Positions 22,451 through 35,187 are shown, counted from the first letter of the stretch. The stretch: 64,000 nucleotides of DNA from Dichetophora obliterata (GCA_963920525.1 OY986435.1:173590827-173654826), one strand, 5' to 3'. Notes: a model not told the origin generated them from the letters alone. Program-made: numbers and translations.

Positions 22451-24678
22451 CCTCACTGCTGTCCTTTTTTTTATTTTTCTGTCACCTTAAGTTGGCAAAT
22501 CACATGCGCATAATTTAAATTAAACTTCTATTGCACGTGTTTCCGTACAAGAAGCAAACAGACACGTGCGCCGCACAGTGGCTGAGCCCCATACAAAAGC
22601 TGTCTAATAAAATTTTGTGTATTTATTTACTTGATTGCTAAGCCTTAACAGGTTTTATAGCAAATTTAAAATTATAAAATAAGATATTTAATACAATTCA
22701 AAAATATAAAGTATGATTTTGAATGAAATAATGTATTATTAACAAACTAAAAAGTTTTAGTAAATTGCTTAAAGTATATAATTTTATTAAAGTATAAAAA
22801 ATAATAGAAAAAAAGTTAAGTCAAAATCGATAAAATCAGACAGCATAGCAGGGTTGCGTTTTCAAGACAAACAAGGTCAAGTTAGCAACAATTTTTGTAT
22901 ACGGCGGAGTCGTGTGACAAACAAGGTCTCATACCCAATAAAACACCACTCCAATAGGTATATATATAATATATATCGTTCTGTCTCCCTGAAGCCGGTG
23001 AAATCCTGGCTTGACAGGGTGGTTACTCGACAAACTAGGTCAACTTCACCAAACCAATTTTCATAAAATAAAGAAAACCAGTTGCGAACGCAGGCACCAA
23101 GACAAACTAGGTCTTATCGGCCACTCAATTTGGAAAGGCCATTATTTGGCCACTCAATATCGGCCATTATTTGGAATTTGCTGTATTAGAATACACACAA
23201 AAATATTTTTAAATCCGCCTGCAACCACGCCTACCTCCCATACAACACAAATATTTATAACGCCATCTTTTTGTTTGTCTTGAATCAATACAAGATCCAT
23301 TCTGTCAGAAATCTTCAATATATGTCTAACATAAAAAATGTCTAACGCCCACCTCCCATACGAAATTTTCCACTTCACGTGTTTTTCCCAATTCCAACTT
23401 CAATGAAGCGCAGCATCTAAACTGTTCAAATTAGTGGTTTAGAGTATTCAAAGATGTTATTTGTTTGCTTTTTATAAAAACAGAAAAAAAATCATCAAAA
23501 AACTTATCGTTTCGTTTTTATTCCAAAAAAAAAGGAGCGAACCTCATGCGTTTTGCCACAAATTGGCGCTGGTTTTAAATGTGATACTATCAATAGTTGA
23601 AAAAGATAATAGCATACTTTTTGGCATTGTGGTAAAGTGAGCACAGGTCGTGTAGTATAAATACATGGCTTCCATACGTATTCTAGTTCTGTTGCTTAGA
23701 ATCAAAGAATATATAGTTCACTTTCAGCCAACTGAAGATATTTGAGGAACATTTCTCGACAAGGGAATTTGAATATTTGAATAGTTTTGAAAGCATTTTA
23801 TTGCGAAACTCATTAAAGTGTTTTATAGTAAGCTTTAAGATAATGTGAATTAATTTAACTTTATACATATCACATTACTGTTATACTTATTCAATTTAAT
23901 TGTAATTATATAAAAATATATACTATATATTAACATAGCAAATTAATAGACAGAGAAACACACTATAGAACACTGAATTACTCTGTAAATATTTTCTAGT
24001 ATTGCAAAAGAAGAATTATAACATTTTAAACCATTTATCGTATTTAGTAAGTAAATGCTTTTACTTTTTACATTAAAAATTTAACGATTTTAAATAAAAA
24101 AATATACCTATATATTAATATGCCGCACTTTCGTAAGAAGTGATCGTTTCATCAAGAAATGCCTTAAAGCATACTATAGAAAATGACTATAGTAATAAAC
24201 CTTGAGACTAAACAAATCTATATTTTCTTCGAAACTTATTTAGTTTTTGCCAAATGTTGTTCAAAGACGCAAAAAATTCCGTCAGTTTTTTTTTATCGCT
24301 CAACTGAAAATCCAATAAAAGCATTAATTATTTAAAATATCGTCGACACCCAAAGATCATTATGTTTTATTCTGCTAAAAATAAATTTACGTTTTTTTGT
24401 CATATCAACTTTTCATAAGAAATTTATTGCAAAAAATACATACAAAAAAAAGTATGCAAAAAACTTTTTCAAGAATGCGTTTTGTACCTAAAAAAACCAG
24501 AGTGCAATACATTTTCTCAATTGTCTGTACTAACTCTTGGAAAATATCAATATTTTACGAAATTTTTTCAACATTATTTTATTTTATTAGCATACGCTAA
24601 GAGACGTTGGCAGAGAAGGATCAGTACTCAGAGTACACTCAAAATACATTCGGATCGAGCGCTTTTGTAATAAACTGA
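22451..24678. other. Mostly A+T-rich, short 'gacaaac.aggtc' repeats near 22.9-23.1 kb
   Basis: The motif 'gacaaac(t/a)aggtc' occurs four times between 22865 and 23115. 'cgcc...acctcccatac' near 23225 and 23341 resembles the Helitron minisatellite and may be a remnant. The other small open frames have A+T-driven composition and no recognisable domain. Confidence 0.35.
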
Positions 24679-24686
24679 CTCAACGC

Positions 24687-26686
24687 CAGGGTTGCCAGTT
24701 TGGTAATTAATTACCAAATTTGATAGAAAATTTTTGACTTGGTAATATGACAATTTTTTCATAGTTTTGGTAATTTTTTTCCTTTCCAAAAAATTCAAAA
24801 TAATCAGTTTGTTTGCAAGATTTATGTAAAAAATTGTATTTAATGTTATATTAAACATTTATTAGTGCAGCAGAACCTCTGTGTTTTTTCTTGAACATTT
24901 CTCTAAGTTTTCCGAACGCATCATCTGAAAATATTGCGAATCCATGTCAAAAGAAAATGTCAAAATATTTCAATCTTGAAATTTAACTTTAACAAAGAAG
25001 TCTCTTATAAAAACGAAGCTACGAAACAAATTGGGTTTTAATACAATAAATTGCATAATGATATCAAAGGAACTCTGAGAAATAAGAGACAAGCCTCATT
25101 ATGTGTGGTCCCCAGAAGAAGATTTTTAGATTTAAAATTGAGATTTTTTTTTCGCCATCAGCTCTAGTTTAGGAGTTATAGGTAAAAATGTAAAAACCTG
25201 TTATGTTCTAACATAATAATTTCTTTAAATTGCATCAGTCGATTTCGATCGTATTTGACAGCTTTGATTAGGAAATATTCAGCCCTATCATGCTTAATTT
25301 TTCACGCGGAAGCGGAAAAGGGAGTTTTCATTTTTAATATAAAGCTCTAGAATATTTTGGACATTCTTAAGTTATTTTTTCCTGAATGTTTTTTTTTCCT
25401 TGTTAAGTTTCCTGAATGTTCTTGAAGTTTATCTTAAAAATGTGAACTCTCTTTTTCGATTCCACTTGAAAAGTTACTCATAATAGGGCTAATTAGGTCT
25501 AACTATTTTTGTAAACAAATTCTTTTTCACCTTTTGTTTTGAAGATAATGGCCCTGAAAATTATAAATTTTAAAACTTTTTCATAATAAAAAAATTTCAC
25601 CGTGAATTGTCTGAATCATTGTCTTTGAAGTTTAAGCATTCACTTGACCTTTGCAAATATTGTGGATAGTTCCAGATATATTTAGATATAACGAAAATTG
25701 ATTACATGATAAATATATATCAAAAATTTCTAAAGTAACTTGCTGAAAAATGAGGGTTTTCCAGCCGCTTAAAATTGCTTTGAATTAATTTAATACAATT
25801 TTCGTTTCCTTCAAAATATGTTTTTTTTTTAACGTAAAAAGATATCAGCAAAAGCTTAAAATACTTTGCAATAGTTTAGCAATATCATATTTTTTCATAA
25901 CTCCTTAACTTGAGGTGATGGTGAAAAGGTTTCCTTATATTTAAAATCAGTGCCTGTAGTTAGAATTGATATACTTTAAAACAAACGAGTTGTGTAGTTT
26001 CTGATTTTTAGTTATTAAAAAAAATGATTAAAATTTAAACTTGAGGAAACCGATAATTTTTTAAAGCATTGAATGCCATATCTTTGTATTTATTCATTTA
26101 CTTTCTTAAAATCAATATTCATTGCCAATGAATGCGGTATATTTTTTTATTTGCTACTTATTTCAAATAAAAAAGATAAGGATCTCATTTTTATATCATT
26201 AATTTTTAATTTTTTGTTTTGTTTTGTGACAAAAAAAATTACGTTTACCTGAATTTAATACTTATTTGTGATTTTTATATTTATATAATAAATAAATTTT
26301 TAACAAGAAAAAATTTTTACTTTTTCTACATATGATTTTATTTTTTTTATTTATTTCAAATAAAAAAGATATACGTTTGATTTAACTAAGTATAAGAGTT
26401 TATGAATTTTAACTTATTTTGTGATTTTTAGTTATTAAAAATAAGAAATTTTTAACAAGAAAAATGTAATACTTATTAATATGAACTAAATTTATTTTAC
26501 CATTATTTCTGTTTATTAATTTTAAGTATTTTAATGTTGAATAAATATTTTTTATTAACAAAAATTATAATTTTATTGATATTCTTACTATAAAAAATGT
26601 TTGTTTATTTAGTTAATTTTTATTTAATTTTGGTAACTTTTTGATATAATTTTGGTAACCAAATTTTTTTACAAGTGGCAACCCTG
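24687..26686. mobile_element. Non-autonomous hAT element, 2.0 kb
   Basis: Both ends carry CAGGGTTGCCA (11 bp, exact inverted repeat). The flanks are ctcaacgc (24679-24686) and cttaacgc (26687-26694), matching 7 of 8 bases, as expected for an ageing 8-bp hAT duplication. Just inside the ends are several ttggtaa motifs, including the palindrome ttggtaattaattaccaa at about 24700. The interior is very A+T-rich with an imperfect duplication at about 26130-26460 ('atttcaaataaaaaagata'). I find no transposase domain. It is not obviously the same family as the 8.0-kb element, whose ends begin CAGGGTGCCCAG. Confidence 0.75.
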
Positions 26687-26694
26687 CTTAACGC

Positions 26695-27781
26695 ACTCAT
26701 TAAAAACGGCTCCAAGTGGTTCGGGTCACGCCGCTCTCGGATATGAGAATGTACTTATACCCGAAAAAATGCTAATGAGCCGAATGCCTATAAGTATTTT
26801 AAACATTTTATTGAGTATGGATAAAGTTGAGAACAGCACGACACTCGGTTATGATTTGAGTATCCGAATTCTGTCGGATACTCATTGCAGGTCTCTGGTA
26901 CATGAGCAAGACATTAAATTTCCCCTCACAATATATTACACATACTAATATACCATGTAAGAAATAGTGTGTATTGATATTACATATAAAGTCCAAATTC
27001 AATAGTATAAATTATGCTTTTGCTCGCTCGGACAACCGGGCATAGGTACAGCTTTCAAATTTAAGACAAATATAATAAGTTTGTATGCGTCACATGACGC
27101 TGGTGCCAGCCACCACTTAGAAGAATTTGAAAACTGAAAATAAAAGAGAGTCGAGTGCGAGACATTGAGCTAACAAGACGTGCTTAGTTTTATTTAAAGC
27201 TGGAACATAGAGGAGCCCTTCCTTCTAGAAACTTGGCAGGAAAACCGGTCGGACGGACACTGACACCGCAGACGGTAAGGTATCCCGAGTAACCCAATAC
27301 CACTTCCTGAATTCCTTGAGTACTAGGGCAGAACGTCGAGAGTCGAGAACTCAATCCGAAATCTTTTCGTCTCCGTTCACCCACTTCCAGCTCTGCACGA
27401 GCACAGCCGAAAGGCCATTCATCACACCCATTGTTTCACGCTTGAGGCTAGACGACGTAGCGCCCCCGGAGGTTCGTTACAAGCTATACATACAATATTG
27501 CGTTTACCAATAATACCTTTCATAAAAAAGAAAGTAAAGAATTATCTTCTTTAATTTCGCATCGTGCATTACAGTAAGGGATTCACTTAAAAGTAATTCT
27601 TACAACTTTATAAGTAGTTTTAATATATATTTTATTTTGTTAAACTTTGGCTTTCCAATGTTTAATAAAGAAAACAGTAGGTATTTGTGTCAGCTTCTTT
27701 GTTTACTATGCATTTTTTTAAACGTGTGTATGCTTTGTTGTTGCCCACAATTTTTAAAGCAAGCAAAATAGTTAAACATAA
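26695..27781. other. Non-coding stretch with a GC-richer block (27.0-27.5 kb)
   Basis: 26695-26905 continues the sequence interrupted by the hAT element and holds the dispersed 'actcattgcaggtctctgg' motif. The block at about 27080-27490 is much less A+T-rich than its surroundings, with no frame of recognisable protein. Its base composition and a preceding 'gaaaataaaagagagtc' would fit a solo LTR, but I could not define TG...CA ends or a target duplication. Confidence 0.35.
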
Positions 27782-28197
27782 GGGGTATTCACGGGTTGTT
27801 GCGAATTGCAAGAGTGTGAAAATGCAAGATATTTTGCGCACTAACGCGTGAACATCAGCATTGCAACTTAATTATGCAATAAAATTAAATGTTGAATGAA
27901 CAGTAAATATATTGCAACCTTATTTAAAAATCATAAAAAGTTACTAATATCTACGTACAAACTTAACCTTTTAAAGTTTTACCCAGGTGGCAACTATGTT
28001 TGAAGGCAACCAAAACATGAATCATCTGTTTAGCATCACTGCTTGTGCGTTCTCGCAAATTGGTTTGAGTAGTGCGTAATTCAAGAAGAGTTGCAAAATT
28101 GCTTTCAATGTGTTTGTTGTTGGAATGATGCGAAAGTTCGCAATCATGCATTTTCGCATCGTCACAACTGTGTTTCGCATCAACCCTTGAATACCCC
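27782..28197. mobile_element. MITE with ggggtattcac ends
   Basis: Inverted ends: 'ggggtattcacgggttgttg' (left) and 'ggggtattcaagggttgatg' (right, read inward), with similarity continuing into 'gcgaa'. About 416 bp. No clear target duplication. Open frames at 27963-28151 and 28022-28324 lie in or across it and show no protein family. Confidence 0.6.
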
Positions 28198-29371
28198 TAT
28201 AAAATAAGTCATTATAGGGGTAAAAAGTATAAAAGGTAGAAGAACTAAATTTAAAACATTTATAAATTTCACTATCATTATTACTTATCCATAATTTTTT
28301 TAATTTTGACTTCTTGGTTTGCAATAGAGACCTAAGAAGTTAAAATCCATAAAGTCGGCATATATCTGGTTCATGAAATTTAAAAACGTTGACATTAATT
28401 TTATTTGCACAATTTGTTTGGTTGCACAATGAGATTAAAATTACAGAAATTATCTTAATAAGTGTTATATGTATTAAGCACAGGAATGAAAAGTTGCAGT
28501 TGCATTATGATGATATCTTTTACTTTCGCAACTTTTCGCAATGGTTTTTTTTTTAAATTAAAAGCTAATACACTAAATGTTATTTTAGTTATATTTTCCT
28601 GGTTAGATAATGATAAATACTTTAGATATATTTTACTATATATAAGACCATCAGAGAACAGCTTGAGTGCATTCAAATGGCGTTTCGATTGTCTCGTCAA
28701 TAAACGAGCACCGAATGTGCCTCCTGCATTTAAATTAATGCGCAAATGCATGTTACCAATCGCTGTTGATACGAATGCCTAGAGTGTGAGTGCTAGCGAT
28801 TACGAACGTCTGCGACACAAGAATGTCAAACAAGGCAAGACATGAGGAACAATCGCCAAAAGCAAGGAAAATCCATGCTTTTATGCTCATTCGCACAAAG
28901 GAAAATTATTAGTTGCAGTGTTGCATATTTTTATGCTGGGAATGTTGTTACCAGACACAAAAATTGCAATATTATAAAAGAAGATTTTAATTAGAGTTAT
29001 TATCGCACAAGTTGGCGAAAAAATATGTCAACAATCAACTTCTAATTCGACTGCGAGGTGGATAGCAGGAATTGAAAATGATTAATGTGAAAAATACTTT
29101 TATTAATATAGCCAATGGTATAAAAGTTTTTGTTTGAAGCCATAACCTTATATTGGAAAGAGATATTGGATTTATTTTTTCATTTAAATTTTAATTTAAA
29201 CATTAAATATAAAAACAACATTTTGGTATAAATAAATTTGCCCAAAAAAATCATAGGGCAAAAAAAAAGACAAAAATAGTTTAACAATTTTTGCGCAAAA
29301 CTGGACGATTTTTCGCAAAAGAATGCTATGTCATAAAAAGGTAGTCAGGAATTCTATTTAATAGTATAGAT
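28198..29371. other. A+T-rich stretch, nothing recognised
   Basis: The overlapping open frames at 28455-28782 on both strands have no recognisable domain. No RNA gene is seen. Confidence 0.35.
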
Positions 29372-30108
29372 GATTCCCCAAATATTTCGGCTGTAGCGAT
29401 AGCCATCCGTGAGCTGGAATGGTTTAAAATCACCTCTAAAAATCAAGTTTTTTTTAAAAATATTGGCTGGTGTGGTAGTTTAGAAAATGTAAACGGTCAG
29501 AAACAATAGTTATAAAAAAGTGCTTCCATTAATAAAATGCTATTTTTCGTGCATTTATTAATTATTTAATTACTTATTAATTCTATTTTATTACATACAA
29601 AAAACACAATTATTTCAAATGCTATTCTCACTTTCAAGATATTGTTGGGATGGTTTTGAGTGGCTGCAATTATTGATTGATTCCTGGTCAAAATTACGTA
29701 TATTGATATATATTAAAACTAAAATAAAAATTATAAAATAAGCACATACTGAAAAATATTGTAAGAAATTAAAAAACAAAATACAATATATGAAGATATT
29801 TTATTTTTAAAAGTTTTGTATAAATCTTAAATTGCAAGATTTAGATCAAGTTAGTTTTGTATTAATATTTTGAAATAGAATATATCAAAAATATGTATGA
29901 AAAAAAGCATTATCTTTTATCCGATTGCATACATCTCAATTGTTGATGCAGATAGGAAGAGTTTTTTCACCAAATAATATCTGGCAGTTTATTTCTTAAA
30001 ACTATTACACAAACCAATATTTTGACAAAAAACTTTATTTTTAGAGGCTATTTCAAACCATTCCATCACGCGAATGGCTATCACTAAAATCGAAATATTT
30101 GAGGAATC
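29372..30108. mobile_element. Element with about 85-bp imperfect inverted ends
   Basis: The left end 'gattccccaaatatttcgg', through 'gatagccatccgtgagctgg' and 'aatggttt', is mirrored at the right by 'ccaaaccattccatcacgcg'-type sequence ending 'caaatatttcg'-complement and 'ggaatc'. About 737 bp in total with a non-coding A+T-rich interior. No target duplication was recognised, so the superfamily is unassigned. Confidence 0.6.
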
Positions 30109-30506
30109 TTCATAAATGCTATTGCAACCAAGGATTGTTTGAGGAACTGACACAAACAACTTAACCTTCAGCGTTTAATATTCATCGCACAAAGACAAAA
30201 TATATAATAAAATATAATGAGTTATGTGGCGAGTGAATATAAAATATTTAATACAATTTTTTTATACTGTATCTAAAATGTTATTTTATTATTTCTTATT
30301 ATGTATTAAAAAATATTTTTATTATAGAAACAATAAAACAGTTGCATATCATAGAAAAAATATAATAAATATATTAATAACCAGGGCTCGTACTTTGATG
30401 ACCTAAAAACTGACATAAAAAACGCAAACAATTACATAAAAAAATAAAGGAAAAAAAGCCTTAAAAATAAAACATTACTAAACACGTATTGCTGTAAAAA
30501 CTTAAG
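30109..30506. other. A+T-rich stretch, nothing recognised
   Basis: No repeat or gene seen. The frame at 30224-30406 is A+T-driven. Confidence 0.35.
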
Positions 30507-30508
30507 TA

Positions 30509-31793
30509 TTGGGGGTTGGAATTAGTTTTAAAGGTTTTCTAAGAGATGGCGTAACTATCAATAGATCGCATCGGGCACACCTGTGACTATATTCATTTCA
30601 AAGCACATTGTCTAAGCTTCATTTTTCAGTATGTGTCATTCCACTGAAGTGTAAACAACATATATTTTTTTCTCTGTGAACATGTCGACTTTCGTTCCAA
30701 CAAAACGCAATTTGCGGGAAGGTTTACTTATGTGCTTCCATTTGAAGAAAAAACCGGTTGAAGCACAACGCATGCTTACTGAGGCTTACGGGGACTATGC
30801 TCCATCGATTTCTACTTGTGAGTACTGGTTCCGTCGGTTTAAAAGTGGTGATTTTGATACGGAAGACAAAGAGCGTCCGGGCCAGCCGAAAAAGTTTGAA
30901 GATGAGGAATTGGAGGCTTTGCTCGATGAAGACCCGTGTCAAACCCTTCAAGAATATCCAGAATCATTGGGAGTCGACTTATCAACGGTCGGCAAACGCT
31001 TGAAGGCCATGGGAATGATTCAAAAGCAAGGAAATTGGGTGCCGTACCAGTTGAAGCCGAGAGACGTTGAACGGCGATTTTGCATGTGCGAACAACTGCT
31101 TCAACGGCATAAAAGGAAGAGTTTTTTGCATCGTATTGTCACTGGCGATGAAAAGTGGATCCATTACGATAATCCTAAGCGAAAAAAATCGTGGGGACCA
31201 CCCGGCCATGCATCAACATCGAGGGCCAAGCCGAATATTCATGGCGCCAAGCTTATGCTGTGTATTTGGTGGGATCAGAAGGGTGTCGTGTACTATGAGC
31301 TGCTAAAACCTAACGAAACCATCACTGGGGAACGCTACCAACAACAATTGATGCAATTGAGCCGAGCATTAAAGGTTAAACGGCCGGAATATGCCAAATA
31401 CACGACAAAGTGGTTTTTCAACATGACAACGCACGGCCACATGTTGCAAGAACCGTCAAGGAAACGTTGGAGGCGCTGAATTGGGGTGTGCTACCCCACC
31501 CGCCCTATAGCCCAGACATAGCCCCTTCCGACTACCACCTATTCAGATCGATGACGCATGGCTTGGCTGAGCAGCGCTTCACTTCTTACGAGGATACCAA
31601 AAAATGGGTCGATTCGTGGATTGCCTCAAAAGACGAATCGTTCTTCCGGCGCGGAATCCATATGCTGCCAGAAAGATGGGAAAATGTTGTAGCTAACGAT
31701 GGACAATACTTTGAATAATATACATTGTACCGTTGTTTCTAAATAAATGCTCAAAAACCGAAAAAAACCTTTAAAATTAATTCCAACCCCCAA
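30509..31793 (+). mobile_element. Full-length mariner transposon
   Basis: 1285 bp, the normal size for mariner. Inverted ends start TTGGGGGTTGGAATTA and stay matched for about 30 bp, with one G/A difference before 'TTTTAAAGG'. They are flanked by TA on both sides (30507-30508 and 31794-31795), the mariner target duplication. The element holds one transposase frame with a single frameshift. Near-perfect ends and an otherwise clean frame point to a fairly young copy. Confidence 0.95.
30682..31718 (+). pseudogene. mariner DD34D transposase with one frameshift
   Basis: Cut-and-paste transposase for the surrounding element. The ATG at 30682 (MSTFVPTKRNLREGL) is chosen; the frame is open a little further upstream, but that codon is GTG. 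The N-terminal helix-turn-helix region includes CFHLKKKPVEAQRMLTEAYG and the linker WVPYQLKPRD. The catalytic triad is complete: D156 in VTGDEKWIHYD, the second D in FQHDNARPHV, and the third in SPDIAPSDYHLF with 34 residues between the last two. YSPD and WWDQKG blocks are present. A one-base deletion at about 31400 shifts the frame before the second D; otherwise the length (about 345 codons) is that of the family. Sequence style is closest, from memory, to the vertumnana/mauritiana side of the family, but the subfamily is not assigned. Confidence 0.93.
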
Positions 31794-31795
31794 TA

Positions 31796-34333
31796 AGTTT
31801 GCAGAATAAAGTTTCTATTAGTTTTAGGATGGTGGTGTGAAAAATCTGACTAAACTAACGTATACGTGTGATTTTTAAAGTAGGGTGGATTACACCTAGT
31901 AGCACTTCATTCAAAATTATTCTAAGCAAAGAATTAGTGAATGAAATTAATAAAAAACTATTTCTAACTAATAACAAAGGTTTAACTAATTTCGAGTTTA
32001 AAAATTTTAAAGATTTATACACTTGAGTCTTTATAATTTTGAGTTTCATTTACGGGTGTTTTTATAGGTTAGTAATCAAGGGTTAAGCAAACTCTTTTAT
32101 ATATTAAACTAATTTTTATTTTCAGTTTTACTGTATCTTTCATTTAACATAACCGATTTTAATTTAAATGTAACGTAATTTTAAATTGTCCATATTCGCC
32201 GCTTTTGATAAATATCACAGGCACCTATAATTTTGATAAAATCATATTCTACGCCTTTCTTGGACTTTTCTAAACATATTCTGGCACCAAATTCTTGTAG
32301 AAATTTCGCAGTTCTTACACCCGAAATTAGAGGTATTGAATTAAATGAATCAAAATTAAAGACTGAAATGTGTTTATCAGTTCGACTACACAACATAACC
32401 TAAAATTTTAGCCATTCTTTGACAAGTTAACAGTTGTACAAAATTTATTTTATTAATAAATACCTGCTCGTTTTGAAAAACTCCATACATTTGGGTTGAA
32501 TACTCGTTTTTCTGGGCTTTTTCTATAAAATTGTTTAATAAAACTTTGCAGCACACGTCGCTTTTTTACAACAGTTGTCAGAGTTTACAACTCTCTCTTT
32601 CTAACTTACACAATTTAGCTCAGCTCGTGGCATTTTCTAAACCTGCACTTTCTCACATTCATAGAAAAAAAACGAATTAATGACAAGTTTGTGTTGGTTT
32701 TCATCAAACATTTTTTAATTGTGTTGGAGCTTTGGTTACGCTTATCTTGAAGGGATAAGGAATGTTCATTGAAAGCAAAACATTGTTGTTATTTTACCGA
32801 CAAACTTTCAATAATAGTTTGTTTACTAATTTAGGTCGCTTTCAAGATTAACTTTCATGCACTCTTGGTCCAAATTTTAGCTCAGGTTACTTTAAAAATT
32901 TACTGTCATAAAACTTGCTACTGGCAATACTGTTTGCTCCACAGTAGAGAAAAGAAAACAATAAACTAAAAGGAAACAAACAGCACAAAGAAGAACGCGC
33001 TGCTAGAGAAGGTCAGAGAAGTATGGAAACATAGAAGTAAAATATAAGGAAGCGGTGTAGTTGAAGTGAAATGAAGTATTTTACAAACACAGTGAAGTTG
33101 ACACAAACACAAAAACATTCAAACAGGGCCGCATTCAATTATGTAGTAAATAAAGGCGTAAACTATTTTTTATTTTTTAGATGCATGCTTACTATGCAAT
33201 TTTTATATAGCACCGTTATATAATATGTTGCGTTACCAATTTTTTACAGATAAAAGCATTGCTAAAATAAAGTAAAAGACATGAACTCAGAATAAAACTG
33301 AAACGACAAAAGTTACTTTAAATGATTTTTTAAAAATTCATGTAAAAACACTATTTTTTATAAACTATTTAATTAATATTAAAATAACACAAAAACTAAA
33401 CAACTAAAATACATACCAAATTAAACTCTTTTAAAATAAATAGTTTTGTGTAGTTTTTTCCGAACTGTCGGCTTTTAATTAGTTTTTTTTTTATATAAAA
33501 ATACCTAGTTATAGCTTGTAACCTTAGGTTGCTAATCCACTTTAATTTCATGCCAAATTTCAAAGAAATTGTAAGCAAATAAAAAACTATTAAAGCTTAT
33601 TCCAATATGAAAAAAAATTAAGGCCCTTGCCACCCTAAATAATGAATGCGCTCATGAAGCAGAACTTGTGTTTTGACAGATGTTCTTCCTCAAAAATGGA
33701 TTTTTTTTTTGCTCGGGAAGAACTTATGTCAAATAACGACGCTCTATCTCTCTTCCTCAGCGTCGAAAATTCCTTCTACACACGTATAGTGTGTGTGAGT
33801 ATAACACCACTTCCTTATCTTTTATTTCTATGTATGGAAACAACAAACATTCATGCAGCAGCTGACACTCGAGCTTTAAGCGAAGCATCCGAATGATCTC
33901 GTGGTCTGGAGGCTGCCTTTGCATCAATTCGCAATCGTGACAAAGTGTGCTTTGCAGCAATCGTTGTTTACGAACTCGAGCGGTATATATGCATTTTTTT
34001 CTTGTGTGCGATTATGGCTGACGACGATTGTTACTCGAGTGGCAAAAACTGACAAATGGTCTCATGCAAATCTCTGATGACCATAAATATAATGTTATGA
34101 AGAAAAAAAGCATTATCTTAAAACTTTTTTTTTATAAGATATGAATTGGTTAAATTTGGCTTAATTCTAGAGCGTTGCATTCACTTTGTCTTCGTTAATT
34201 TAAAGTTCCAACTTTGAGAAATTTAAAAAAAAAAGCAAGAGTTAATTTGACTTTTCGATATTGTTTTTTAATTACATAAATATATTTATTTCTTTCGAGA
34301 AAATAAGTCTTTTTTACAAAACTAAAAATTTTA
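31796..34333. other. Long non-coding stretch, nothing firmly recognised
   Basis: 'ggccgcattcaa' at 33128 resembles the end of the 36069-36441 MITE. The plus-strand frame 33642-33896 and the minus-strand frame 33757-33960 show no domain. One less random-looking frame at 32181-32396 is listed separately. Confidence 0.35.
32181..32396 (-). CDS. Unrecognised short open frame (about 71 codons)
   Basis: The frame has more balanced composition than its neighbours (ISVFNFDSFNSIPLISG near the start, then RTAKFLQEFGARIC, KSKKGVEYDFIKIIGACDIY). Its ATG could be internal, since the frame appears to continue a few codons upstream. I recognise no family, and no second copy lies in this window. It may be a relic exon or chance. 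Confidence 0.15.
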   Translation of the reverse strand: MLCSRTDKHISVFNFDSFNSIPLISGVRTAKFLQEFGARICLEKSKKGVEYDFIKIIGACDIYQKRRIWTI

Positions 34334-34405
34334 TTTGTGCGTATTTTGGCACGCTAAAATTGAAAAAGACACATTGTGCGTCGTTTCCGCGCCCTCCATC
34401 ATCAT
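34334..34405 (+). repeat. Dispersed repeat shared with 17.9 kb, copy 2
   Basis: 'ttttggcac', 'aaaattgaaaaagacacat', 'tgtgcg' and 'ctccatcatc' in order, the counterpart of the minus-strand segment at 17870-17945. Confidence 0.6.
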
Positions 34406-34639
34406 TAATTTAGTTATCACAGATGTTGGCAACAATGATGAGCGAATGTATGAATGTGTGAATATGTGTGTGAGTGTTTAATTGGGTGATATACAAAGGC
34501 TCTCAGGTGATTTAAAATTATTTCAAAATCTATTCAAATATTGGAGTTTCTAAATTTGCGAATTTGCTAAATAATAGTTATTTTGCTATGATTCAAATCG
34601 TTTTAAATGTTCAAAAGCGCTCAGAGCTCAGCACATTAT

Positions 34640-35187
34640 TTTACCTATTAATGCACAAATTGCCAAATTTGTGCATTAAGCTCGCACTGAAAAATTGGCC
34701 CTAAAAGAGTTCTATTAATGGGCTCATTGATAGCATAGTTTGATCTGTGACATTCAATATGAAAATAGTCAGATGAGCGCAAAAATCTAGACGGAATATT
34801 AAAGGCTAAAAACTCAAGAATCAATGGGCAATCAATATTACTATTAATTATATCAAAAATAAACATTCTACTTTGAATCAAACGCCTCTTTTCAAGACTT
34901 TCAAGGCTTATTAGCAAACACTTATTTATTAGAAAGAGCTGATTTATGGTGTACGGATCAAGAAAACCAGAACTATTACGTTTAATAAAAGCCAGAAGAG
35001 AGTAAGCCTTTGTAATTACACGATTAATATGGCCCATAAATTTGAAACAAGGGTAAAAGAAAATATCGTGGTTACTTATTTCATTGACTGTAGTTAAAGA
35101 CACACTCTCAATTAAGTAAGAGAACATAAGAGGAGTACTACTCTTCGAAACAGTCATACTGCAACATTTATTCAGATTCAGGGTTTT
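34640..35187 (-). pseudogene. Jockey-like LINE ORF2 fragment, internally deleted
   Basis: End of a non-LTR retrotransposon reverse transcriptase, read right to left. It begins LNLNKC...MTVSKSSTPLMFSYLI, continues FKFMGHINRVITKAYSLLAF, IKRNSSGFLDPYTI and then SLESLEKRRLIQSRMF, DIINSNIDCPLILEFL, and INRTLLGPIF. This order (thumb region, IKRN, DPYT, SLE.RR, N..R) is that of jockey-clade LINEs. Between DPYTINQLF and SLESLEKRR about 60-70 residues usual in the family are missing, including the 'VRP.LEY...W' block. The 169-codon frame is open, so the deletion kept frame. No 5' part or endonuclease is present. Confidence 0.75.

Noticed and set aside
24855..24960. Coding remnant (minus strand) inside the 2-kb hAT element
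   Set aside because: Two frames are equally open over a short span and neither shows a clear hAT motif.
30676..30681. Upstream start for the mariner transposase
   Set aside because: The codon at 30676 is GTG. In an animal the ATG at 30682 is the expected start and gives the usual length.
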